Origin: Pseudomonadota bacterium
GTDB taxonomy: Bacteria > Pseudomonadota > Gammaproteobacteria > Steroidobacterales > Steroidobacteraceae
DNA length: 6,919 nt
Direction: 5' to 3'
Assembly (NCBI GenBank): GCA_021826035.1
Contig: JAKBBE010000140.1
Span: forward strand, 1 to 6,919
Numbering within the stretch: the stretch's first letter is position 1; every line of letters begins with the position of its first letter. The notes beneath the pieces were generated by a model. It was given only the letters and a program-made list of their open reading frames with translations, searched no databases and was not told where the DNA came from. Both the position numbers and the translations under genes were made by a program. Of this stretch, positions 1 to 5,837 are shown in pieces.

Positions 1-656
1 ACGAGCTCCGGATCGTCGCAGTGAAGGGAGTTGATGCGCGGGCTGACCGCGTGGCTGGCCAGCAGCTCCTCAGGAGCCGTTCGCAGCAGCGCTTTCGCCT
101 CGACCGGGGTTCCCCGCAGCCAGGTGTCGACGTCCTCGGCCGCAATGATCGCCGGCATCTCGCGCGTCGCGCTCTGAATGGACTCGATCGGTGCACAGGC
201 CGGCACCGTCAGGATCGTACATCCCTCGATCACATCACCGTCCTCGGTCTCGGTACGATCCCAGAGGCCCGCCACTGAGAACACGTCGCGGTCGTGGGCA
301 TGGACGAAGTACGGCTGTCGGTATCCTGCCGGGGTCAAACGCCAGGTGTAGAACCCGGCGAACGGTAGAATGCAGCGTTGGCTGTTGAGCCAGGGTCCGC
401 GAAAGAGCGGGCTGTCTTCGAGCGAGCCGACCGCGAGGCGCAGCCACAGTCCCGCCGACGTGTCGCCGTTGGCCCACGCCGGGGTCAGTCCCCAACGCAT
501 CATCACGGCCTCGGACTGACCGGCATGGAGCCGCACCGCGGGGACATAGCGCGTCGGCGCCACGTTGAAGCTGGCTGCGAAGCGCCACCACCTGCACTGG
601 GGTGCAAGTTCGCGCTCCGCCAGACCCTGATCCGGGACCACATATCGCTCGCACAT
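1..656 (-). CDS. Divergent SRAP-family (SOS response-associated peptidase, YedK/HMCES-like) protein, 3' end cut by window edge
   Basis: Reading the minus strand from an ATG at 654-656 gives 218 uninterrupted codons that leave the window at base 1. Typical SRAP proteins are about 200-240 residues, so only the last few are probably missing. Family landmarks seen in order: MC at residues 1-2, FNVAPT (30-35), RWGLTPAWA (54-62), LFRGPW (84-89), RCILPFAGFYTW (94-105), QPYFV (114-118), VAGLWDR (128-134), REMPAII (165-171), VSPRINS (204-210). In this family Cys2 becomes the N-terminal residue after Met removal and crosslinks to abasic sites in single-stranded DNA. An in-frame ATG lies 18 bases upstream (672-674), but using it would bury the Cys, so 656 is preferred. 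No clear Shine-Dalgarno sequence is visible. Odd: relative to E. coli YedK as I recall it, the positions of Asn75, Glu105 and His160 fall on Arg73, Thr104 and Thr164. Family assignment is firm; abasic-site activity is uncertain. Confidence 0.85.
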   Translation of the reverse strand, partial: MCERYVVPDQGLAERELAPQCRWWRFAASFNVAPTRYVPAVRLHAGQSEAVMMRWGLTPAWANGDTSAGLWLRLAVGSLEDSPLFRGPWLNSQRCILPFAGFYTWRLTPAGYRQPYFVHAHDRDVFSVAGLWDRTETEDGDVIEGCTILTVPACAPIESIQSATREMPAIIAAEDVDTWLRGTPVEAKALLRTAPEELLASHAVSPRINSLHCDDPEL

Positions 657-860
657 GGACGAACCATAGTCCATGCCGACCGCAGCGCCTGTGACGCATT
701 GCACGAGTTGACTCACGGAGGCTTGCAGCGCGACATCCGACGCCCCCGGACCGCACCAATCTGTCGGCAAACAGCGTCAATCTTCGATTGATCTGATCTC
801 GACCGACTGACGTCTCGGCTGCCCCGTGCGCGTGACCCTCCGCCGGCCCTCGGCGCGCGT

Positions 861-875
861 CCCGCCGGGGGCGGG
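861..875. repeat. Perfect GC hairpin in the noncoding stretch
   Basis: CCCGCC (861-866) and GGCGGG (870-875) are exact inverted copies separated by a 3-base GGG loop. There is no T-run on either side, so it does not look like an intrinsic terminator. Its role, if any, is unknown, and in such GC-rich DNA a short perfect stem can arise by chance. Confidence 0.35.
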
Positions 876-1118
876 TGCGGGCTCGACCCGATCCACACTC
901 CGACCATCCGGACAGGATGCGAGCCGAAGCCATGGCGGCCGAGGCGTAGCCGCACGGCGCAGTGGGCCGGTGCACCGCGGCCATCACGTGTTCCGCGCGC
1001 ACCGGTTGTGCAGCGTACGGGACGCGACCTCTCTGCCGCGGGGCCCAGGCCGCTCGCGCGGAGGGTACGCTATCCGCACGGGCTTCCGGAGGCGCGGCAC
1101 CCCAGCCGAGCTAGGTTT

Positions 1119-1149
1119 TTGAGCGAAACGTAAGGCCGCTCTCTATAAT
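1119..1149 (+). promoter_or_regulatory. Sigma-70-type promoter for the FUSC-like gene
   Basis: A consensus -10 hexamer TATAAT at 1144-1149 is preceded by TTGAGC at 1119-1124 (four of six matches to TTGACA) with a 19-base spacer. It sits in a locally AT-richer pocket of otherwise GC-rich DNA. Transcription would begin near 1156, leaving a 5' leader of about 88 bases before the ATG at 1244. The spacer is slightly longer than the optimal 17. The -10 match is the strong part of the evidence. Confidence 0.6.
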
Positions 1150-1243
1150 TTTGGGCCGTCCGTTGCACCCTCGCGCGAACCGTTCACGCCAACGACTCTG
1201 GGTGCGGTCAGTCGGACACCCAGCACGACCCGGGGTCTTCATC

Positions 1244-1837
1244 ATGCCGCACGTTTCGCATGCACCCGCCGATCACTACAGTCCCCAACGCTCGGCCGTC
1301 ACGGACCTCAATATCCGCCTGATCGCACTGCGCCAGACCACACCGTTGCTGCGACGGCTGGCCGCGGGTGCGCATCTCGGCATCATCTCCGCCTGCACGG
1401 CGCTCATCGCCTACCTTCCGGCCCGGGCCCTCGGTCTGAGCGAGAGCTTCTGGAGTGCCATTACGGCGATCGCGGTCGTTCAGACGGAATTCCGGGCCAC
1501 CCAGTCGACCGCGCGCGATCAGTTCGTCGGGGCGGCGATTGGCGGCCTCTGCGCCATCGGCGCGCTGCTTGCCCTGGGCCATGATCTGGGCACGTACTCG
1601 ATTGCCGTGATCCTCTCGGTGACCGTCTGCTGGCTGCTCAATATGGCCTCCGCGAGCCGCCTGGCGGGCATCACGGCGACGATCATTCTCCTGGTACCCC
1701 ACGGCGGAACTGCCGAGCAAATGCTGATCGCACGCATCAGCGAGGTCGGCTGGGGCGTGTGCACCGGCGTCGGCACGGTCTGGCTGGCGGCCCGGTTCCC
1801 CGCCGAGCGCCTGTTGCGATTGCGCGAGCGCCGCTGA
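1244..1837 (+). CDS. Short FUSC-like (aromatic acid exporter family) inner-membrane protein
   Basis: A 197-residue integral membrane protein. After a hydrophilic N-terminus of about 40 residues, hydrophobic segments fall near residues 43-62, 68-84, 94-112, 115-133, 139-152 and 163-183, giving about six helices. The stretch FWSAITAIAVVQTEF (69-83), followed by a Gly/Ala-rich helix after ARDQFVGAAIGG (90-101), is the pattern of the FUSC membrane domain found in AaeB-type exporters of aromatic carboxylic acids and related DUF939 proteins. Full members carry a second membrane half and/or a cytoplasmic domain; here the protein ends right after one six-helix unit with a basic tail (RLRERR), so it may work as a homo-oligomer. 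The frame is open back to a TTG at 1151, but that codon overlaps the promoter; the ATG at 1244 is the first sensible start, though its Shine-Dalgarno is weak (GGGG about 10 bases upstream). Ends in tandem TGA TGA. Substrate is unknown; aromatic acid export is inferred from family only. Confidence 0.8.
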   Translation: MPHVSHAPADHYSPQRSAVTDLNIRLIALRQTTPLLRRLAAGAHLGIISACTALIAYLPARALGLSESFWSAITAIAVVQTEFRATQSTARDQFVGAAIGGLCAIGALLALGHDLGTYSIAVILSVTVCWLLNMASASRLAGITATIILLVPHGGTAEQMLIARISEVGWGVCTGVGTVWLAARFPAERLLRLRERR

Positions 1838-1882
1838 TGAGAACCCCCTTCGAGTGGGCGCTTCTTAAATTAGGCTCTGCAC

Positions 1883-2956
1883 ATGCCGTATACCGATGCA
1901 TCCCGCCGACTGATTGAACGGCTCGGGATCGACTGGCCGATCATTCAGGCGCCGATGGCGGGAGTCTCCACGCCACAGATGGCCGCCGCGGTCTCGAACG
2001 CCGGCGGTCTCGGTTCGATCGGGGTCGGCGCGATGACCGCCGCGGCCGCCGCGCAAGCGATCGACGCCTTTCGCGCACGCTCGAGGCGCTCGCTCAACGT
2101 CAACGTCTTCTGTCACCGTCCCGCGCAGTCCGATCCGCCCCGGGAATCGGCGTGGCTCGATCGACTGCGACCACAGTTCACCGCGCTTCAGGCGCAGCCA
2201 CCGACTGCGCTCGCCGAGATCTACACCAGCTTCACCGTCCATGAAGCGATGTTCACCACCCTGCTCGCCGCACGTCCAACAGTCGTGAGCTTTCATTTTG
2301 GGCTGCCACGCCCCGAGTGGATCCGCGCATTGCGTGCGGCCGGGATCGTGTTGTTCGCAACCGCCACCAGCCTCGCGGAGGCCAAGGCCAGCGTCGAGGC
2401 GGGTATCCAAGTCATCGTCGCCCAGGGTTACGAGGCGGGCGGCCATCGAGGCATCGTCGATCCCGACGGCCCCGATGATCAGCTCGGCACGGTGGCATTG
2501 ACCCGACTCCTCACGAGCGCACTCACCGTTCCAATCATTGCCGCCGGGGGCATCATGGACGGCCGGGGCATTGCCGCGGTGCTACAGCTCGGCGCCGCCG
2601 CGGCACAAATGGGGACCGCGTTCTTGGCGACGGACGAGTCGGCGGCAGACGCCGCCTACCGCAGCGCACTGTGCAGCGATGCCGCCTACCATACCGTCAT
2701 GACGCGGGCGATTTCCGGCCGGCCGGCGCGCGCCCTCGCCAACCGGTTCACGGCCTGGGGAATGCAGGTTCGTGCCGACGAAGTGCCGGCGTATCCGATC
2801 GCCTACGATGCAGGCAAGGCCTTGCACGCGGCGGCACAGGCGGCTGGTGAGTCCGGGTTCGCCGCTCAATGGGCCGGTCAGGGTGCGCCGCTGGCGCGAA
2901 GGCTGAGCGCCGGGGCGCTCGTCGCCGAATGGGTCCACGAACTGTCAGACCGCTGA
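1883..2956 (+). CDS. Nitronate monooxygenase-like (2-nitropropane dioxygenase) FMN flavoprotein, class I type
   Basis: A complete 357-residue TIM-barrel flavoprotein of the NMO/2-nitropropane dioxygenase family. Such enzymes use FMN and O2 to oxidise toxic alkyl nitronates such as propionate 3-nitronate to oxo acids plus nitrite/nitrate; some relatives are instead NAD(P)H:quinone reductases. Visible motifs: PIIQAPMAGVSTP (19-31) with AAAVSNAGGLGSIG (34-47) at the first FMN-binding strands; NVNVFCH (72-78); SFHFG (136-140); QGYEAGGHRG (181-190), where His188 matches the catalytic His; AAGGIMDGRGI (220-230) and QMGTAFLATDES (242-253) for FMN phosphate binding; and a C-terminal WAGQGAPLARRL segment (330-341) typical of class I members. 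The cytoplasm is the expected location, as no signal peptide is seen. The ATG at 1883 starts just before the conserved barrel; only a weak AGG lies 8 bases upstream. It follows the FUSC-like gene by 45 bases on the same strand without a clear terminator, so cotranscription is likely. Exact substrate is not deducible. Confidence 0.9.
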   Translation: MPYTDASRRLIERLGIDWPIIQAPMAGVSTPQMAAAVSNAGGLGSIGVGAMTAAAAAQAIDAFRARSRRSLNVNVFCHRPAQSDPPRESAWLDRLRPQFTALQAQPPTALAEIYTSFTVHEAMFTTLLAARPTVVSFHFGLPRPEWIRALRAAGIVLFATATSLAEAKASVEAGIQVIVAQGYEAGGHRGIVDPDGPDDQLGTVALTRLLTSALTVPIIAAGGIMDGRGIAAVLQLGAAAAQMGTAFLATDESAADAAYRSALCSDAAYHTVMTRAISGRPARALANRFTAWGMQVRADEVPAYPIAYDAGKALHAAAQAAGESGFAAQWAGQGAPLARRLSAGALVAEWVHELSDR

Positions 2957-2975
2957 GCGCGGCCCACCGCGGCGG

Positions 2976-3341
2976 TTACTGCAGATGAAACTGCGTACAC
3001 CACTGCGAGAGCACGTGGGCGAAGCAGTCTGATTTCACTTGACTCGCCCAGGCCGGCACGCTGCCGCTCGGGATCGGCAGGATCAGATCGAGCAGAACGT
3101 CGCCGGTCTGCTGCAGTGCCGGCAGAAGACGTGCGGACAGCGCGGACTGGTGCACCCGGGGATTCTTCGCGGCCACGGCCTGCGGTTCCGGTGGACCGTG
3201 CACCGGGGTGTCACTCAGCGGCGGGGGATGGCTCGTCGTCCGCGGCGGCGTAGCACATCCGCTCAGGCCGCCGAGCAACAGTCCGGCCACGAGCAGTGCG
3301 AGCAGCCGGCGACCCGCCGTTTCTTGCCTGTTGATGCGCAT
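2976..3341 (-). CDS. Small outer-membrane lipoprotein of unknown function
   Basis: A 121-residue lipoprotein not assigned to a family. The ATG at 3339-3341 is fixed by a strong Shine-Dalgarno directly upstream, so the longer open frame back to 3464 is not used. Residues 1-28 form a lipoprotein signal peptide: Arg-rich start (R2, R5, R11, R12), hydrophobic core LLALLVAGLLLGGL (13-26) and lipobox LSGC ending at Cys29. The +2 residue is Ala, not Asp, which favours sorting to the outer membrane. The mature part (93 residues) begins with a Pro/Thr/His-rich linker (30-55), then a predicted helix LLPALQQTGDVLLDLIL (72-88), and ends in a short domain with two cysteines (106 and 115) eight residues apart that could form a disulfide in the periplasm. 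It converges on the flavoprotein gene (19 bases between stop codons) and is divergent from the DUF899 gene, 239 bases away. Calling it a lipoprotein is confident; its function is unknown. Confidence 0.8.
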   Translation of the reverse strand: MRINRQETAGRRLLALLVAGLLLGGLSGCATPPRTTSHPPPLSDTPVHGPPEPQAVAAKNPRVHQSALSARLLPALQQTGDVLLDLILPIPSGSVPAWASQVKSDCFAHVLSQWCTQFHLQ

Positions 3342-3345
3342 CCGT

Positions 3346-3353
3346 TCACCTCC
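3346..3353 (-). promoter_or_regulatory. Shine-Dalgarno deciding the lipoprotein start
   Basis: On the minus strand the sequence reads GGAGGTGA, near-perfect to the anti-Shine-Dalgarno, with the GGAGG core 7 bases before the ATG at 3341. This identifies that ATG as the true start, immediately ahead of the signal peptide. Confidence 0.8.
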
Positions 3354-3567
3354 GGCAGCCTTCTGCCCGCCGACACCGGCAGTTCCACCCCACCCGTGCG
3401 GCACCCAAGCTCCAGCATCAGCCACACCGCGGCGCAACCGCTGCGGTTCGCTCCGATAGTACACCCGCGAGGGGGTGCCGAGACACCGCGGACGGGCTCG
3501 GGACTGCCCTTCCCGCGTCCATCGCCTCAGGTATCATCCGCAGGGTGGTCACATTCACGGCAACCCC

Positions 3568-3572
3568 GGAGG
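3568..3572 (+). promoter_or_regulatory. Shine-Dalgarno deciding the DUF899 gene start
   Basis: GGAGG lies 8 bases before the ATG at 3581. A GTG further upstream at 3545 keeps the frame open but lacks such a site, so the ATG at 3581 is preferred. Confidence 0.75.
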
Positions 3573-3580
3573 ATCCTGTC

Positions 3581-4291
3581 ATGACGCCGATGACGATGGC
3601 CCTCACGCCCGCGACGCAGTTGGCACAGTCCCAACCGCTGCATTTTCCCAATGAGAGTGCCGAATATCGTGCTCAGCGCACCGCGCTGTTGGCCGAGGAG
3701 ATCGAGCTGCGCCGGCACATCGAGCGCGTCGCGGCGATGCGCCGGGCGCTTCCCCCGGGAGGGATCGTGCGCGGCGATTACCGCTTTCAGGGTGAGGAGG
3801 GACCGACGGATTTCGCCGGCCTGTTCCGCGGCCAGCAAACCCTGGTCGCCTACAGCTACATGTTCGGCCCGCAGCGCGAACGGCCCTGCCCGATGTGCAC
3901 CAACCTCCTCGGTGCCTGGGAGGGCAACGCGGCAGACATCGCTCAGCAGGTCGCACTCGTCGTGATTGCACGTTCGCCGATCGAGCGCCTGGTGGCCTGG
4001 AAGCAGGCCCGTGGCTGGCGAAATCTGCGTCTGTACTCGGATCTCACCGGCGCCTACTCACGGGACTACTTCGCCGTACGGCCCGACGGAGAGGAGGTTC
4101 CGGCGTTGAACGTCTTCACCCGCCGAGATGGCACCCTGCGCCACTTCTGGTCCGCTGAGATGACCTCCGCCACTGCCGATGCGGGCCAGGATTCGCGCGG
4201 TGCGCCAGACCCCGCGCCGCTGTGGATGGTGCTCGACTGCACGCCGGAGGGCCGCCCGGCCCACTGGTATCCCAAACTCGATTACGCGTGA
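3581..4291 (+). CDS. DUF899-family thioredoxin-fold protein
   Basis: A complete 236-residue protein of the DUF899 family (COG4312), cytoplasmic-looking thioredoxin-fold proteins of unknown biochemical role. An N-terminal helical part (about 25-56, rich in Glu and Arg) precedes the thioredoxin-like core: GDYRFQGEEGP (65-75), LFRGQQTLVAYSYMFGP (81-97), then the family's CPMCT motif (Cys103 and Cys106), followed by an amphipathic helix and strands VALVVIARSP and LRLYSDLTGAYSRDYF. The C-terminus has the family pattern ALNVFTRRDGTLRHFW and WMVLDCTPEGR. The CxxC spacing equals that of thioredoxin active sites, but redox activity in this family is an inference. The ATG at 3581 is chosen for its GGAGG site; other in-frame ATGs follow at codons 4 and 6. 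It is convergent with the efflux operon and shares the hairpin at 4323-4357. It has no obvious functional link to its neighbours. Confidence 0.88.
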   Translation: MTPMTMALTPATQLAQSQPLHFPNESAEYRAQRTALLAEEIELRRHIERVAAMRRALPPGGIVRGDYRFQGEEGPTDFAGLFRGQQTLVAYSYMFGPQRERPCPMCTNLLGAWEGNAADIAQQVALVVIARSPIERLVAWKQARGWRNLRLYSDLTGAYSRDYFAVRPDGEEVPALNVFTRRDGTLRHFWSAEMTSATADAGQDSRGAPDPAPLWMVLDCTPEGRPAHWYPKLDYA

Positions 4292-4322
4292 CCCGCGCGG
4301 AGGATGCCGATCCGCACCGGAA

Positions 4323-4357
4323 GGGACGCGCCGGCCCCGGACGGCTGGACGCGTCCC
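4323..4357. terminator. Long hairpin between convergent genes, likely bidirectional terminator
   Basis: GGGACGCG (4323-4330) pairs exactly with CGCGTCCC (4350-4357). Past a single bulged A (4349), the stem continues for six more pairs, including one G-T pair (4331-4336 with 4343-4348), closing a 6-base loop. It lies in the 73-base gap between the stop codons of the DUF899 gene and the outer-membrane channel gene, where a terminator for both would be expected. There is no T-run on either side, so it is not a classic intrinsic terminator; it may halt polymerase in another way or protect 3' ends of both mRNAs. Confidence 0.55.
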
Positions 4358-4364
4358 CTCAAGC

Positions 4365-5837
4365 TCAGCGCCGCAGCGCCGCCAGATCGTTCTTCGGCGA
4401 TGGCGCGACCTCCCAGCCGCCACCGAGCGCCTGGTAGACCGCGACCAGACTGGTGGCGGTCTCCATCCGATCTGCGGCGAGCGCGTCCTCGGCCTGCAGC
4501 TCGGTGCGCTCGGCATCGAGCACCGCCAGGAACCCGACCATGCCGCCGCGGTAGCGCACGGTCGCCAGGTGCGCCGCGAGCGCGCTGGCGTTGGCCGCAT
4601 CGGCGGCGTTGCGCTGCTGGGCCAGATCGCGCGCATGCGTCACCAGCGCATCCTCGCTCTGCTCGAGCGCGTGCAGCACGGTGCGCCGGTACTCATCGAG
4701 CGCCACGGCCTCCCCGGCCCGCGCACGGGCGATCTCCTCGTGCACGCGCCCGAGATCGAATGCCGCCCAGCTAATCCCCGGTCCGATGGCGTACGCCCGG
4801 GCCGCGGAGGCGCCCAGACCCGACAAGGACACCGCGCTGTAGCCGATGCTGCCGGTGAAGGTCACCTTCGGGAACAAGTCGGCGATCGCCACGCCCACCA
4901 GATCCGTGGATTCCTCCAGGTTCAACTCCGCCGCCCGAATGTCCGGCCGCCGGCGCAGCATCTGCGCCGGGCTGCCCACCGGCACGATGTGCGGCAGACG
5001 CGGCAGCGGGTGCGGCGCGCGCAGCAGCGCATCGAGCGCATCGGGCGGACGCCCGAGGAGCACGCTCAGACGGTGCATCGAGCGACTCACGGTCGCCTGC
5101 AGCGGCGAGATGCTCGCCAGCGTCGTGCTCAGCTGTGCCTGCGCTCGCGCCACGTCCAGTTCGGTGCCACTGCCGGCGTTCAGCTGCGCCCGCGTCAGTG
5201 CGAGCGCCTGCTGTTCGATGCGCACGTTGGCGCGGGCCACCGCGAGCTCGCTCTGCTCGCCCCTGAGCTCGAAATAATTGCGTGCCACGGCCGCAATCAC
5301 CGACACCTGTGCATCGTGCAGATTTGCGACCCTGCGCTCGAGCGCCGCGTTGCGCGCCTCGATGCCGCGACGGACACCGCCAAAGAAGTCGAGCTCCCAG
5401 ACGGCATCGAAGCCTGCATTGTAGGCGCTGGTCGAATACGCCGTACCGAAGGGATTGGACGCTGCGGCCACCCGCTGCTTCGTGTAACCGCCGGCCGCCG
5501 TCACGGTCGGTGCCAGCTGAAAGAGCGACTCGTCGCGCAACGCGCGCGACTGCATCAGCCGGCCGAGCGCGATGCGCAAGCTGTAGTTGGTACGCAGCGA
5601 GGTCCGGACCAGCCGATCGAGAGTCGGGTCCTGGAACTGCCTCCAGAACGCAACCTCGATGTGCTGGTTCGAATACGGGCCGGACGCCGCCGCCGTGAAC
5701 CGAGCGGCGAGCGCCGTCTTCGGGCGCACGTAGTTCGGTCCCACCATGCAGCCCGACAGCAGCGCCAGTGCAAGGCCGAACGGCAGCAACATCCTCACGC
5801 TGCGCCCGACCGAAGTCCGTAGAACATGATCACGCAT
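4365..5837 (-). CDS. RND efflux outer-membrane channel lipoprotein (NodT/OprN/OprM family)
   Basis: A complete 490-residue outer-membrane factor, normal length for the family. It trimerises into a channel-tunnel spanning the outer membrane and periplasm and is the exit duct of a tripartite efflux pump. Residues 1-29 are a lipoprotein signal peptide with core MLLPFGLALALLSG and the lipid-attached Cys30, followed by MVGPNYVRP, the hallmark mature N-terminus. Also seen: FWRQFQDPTLDRLV (the family FWxxFxDP block), VWELDFFGGVRRG, two outer-membrane efflux (OEP) repeats with long helical segments such as AQLNAGSGTELDVARAQAQL and the related RYRGGMVGFLAVLDAERT, LRRRPDIRAAELNLE, and ADLFPKVTFTGSIG. 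The ATG at 5835-5837 has AGGAG 7 bases upstream and lies inside the end of the pump gene (8-base overlap), implying translational coupling. A longer frame to 5906 would overlap the pump gene more and place extra residues before the signal peptide. It is the last gene of the operon, followed by the hairpin at 4323-4357. Confidence 0.95.
   Translation of the reverse strand: MRDHVLRTSVGRSVRMLLPFGLALALLSGCMVGPNYVRPKTALAARFTAAASGPYSNQHIEVAFWRQFQDPTLDRLVRTSLRTNYSLRIALGRLMQSRALRDESLFQLAPTVTAAGGYTKQRVAAASNPFGTAYSTSAYNAGFDAVWELDFFGGVRRGIEARNAALERRVANLHDAQVSVIAAVARNYFELRGEQSELAVARANVRIEQQALALTRAQLNAGSGTELDVARAQAQLSTTLASISPLQATVSRSMHRLSVLLGRPPDALDALLRAPHPLPRLPHIVPVGSPAQMLRRRPDIRAAELNLEESTDLVGVAIADLFPKVTFTGSIGYSAVSLSGLGASAARAYAIGPGISWAAFDLGRVHEEIARARAGEAVALDEYRRTVLHALEQSEDALVTHARDLAQQRNAADAANASALAAHLATVRYRGGMVGFLAVLDAERTELQAEDALAADRMETATSLVAVYQALGGGWEVAPSPKNDLAALRR

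Larger units (their letters stand above)
657..1243. other. Gene-free stretch between the SRAP gene and the FUSC-like gene
   Basis: These 587 bases separate two divergently transcribed genes. Open frames on both strands translate to Arg/Pro/Gly-rich sequence without recognisable domains, signal peptides or ribosome binding sites, and I regard them as GC-driven. What can be seen: a perfect 6-bp hairpin with a 3-base loop at 861-875; a distant inverted repeat AGCGTAC (1012-1018) / GTACGCT (1065-1071) enclosing a very GC-rich 46-base interior; and a good promoter for the rightward gene near 1119-1149. No convincing promoter for the leftward SRAP gene was found. No tRNA or rRNA pattern was recognised. 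Confidence 0.6.
3342..3580. other. Divergent intergenic region between the lipoprotein and DUF899 genes
   Basis: These 239 bases separate two divergently transcribed genes and should hold both promoters. Candidate -10 elements only: TACTAT on the minus strand (3456-3461) for the lipoprotein, and TATCAT on the plus strand (3532-3537) for the DUF899 gene. Neither has a good -35 partner at normal spacing, so both are weak suggestions. No operator-like palindrome was recognised. Confidence 0.4.

Noticed and set aside
775..780. TTGACG on the minus strand as a -35 box for the SRAP gene
   Set aside because: No acceptable -10 hexamer at 16-19 bases downstream.
235..1002. A 255-codon minus-strand open frame covering the SRAP gene and the noncoding stretch
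   Set aside because: It overlaps the SRAP gene in another frame and gives low-complexity Arg/Gly/Ala sequence without motifs.
826..1122. A plus-strand open frame of 98 codons in the gene-free stretch
   Set aside because: Arg/Gly/Ser/Pro-rich product, no ribosome binding site, and it ends just before the promoter. Compositional artefact.
1151..1243. Possible N-terminal extension of the FUSC-like protein from a TTG
   Set aside because: The TTG lies immediately after the -10 box, before the expected transcription start, and the extension is Arg/Pro-rich and unlike the family.
2958..2971. Short hairpin CGCGG / CCGCG after the flavoprotein gene as a terminator
   Set aside because: Only five pairs and no T-run on either side; too weak to call in DNA this GC-rich.
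3342..3464. Longer start for the lipoprotein gene
   Set aside because: It would place 41 residues before the signal peptide; the ATG at 3341 has a near-perfect Shine-Dalgarno.
4179..5822. A 547-codon open frame on the plus strand
   Set aside because: It runs antisense to the well-supported channel gene and the end of the DUF899 gene, and its product is Arg/His/Gln-rich with no domain. High-GC coding DNA commonly leaves the opposite strand open.
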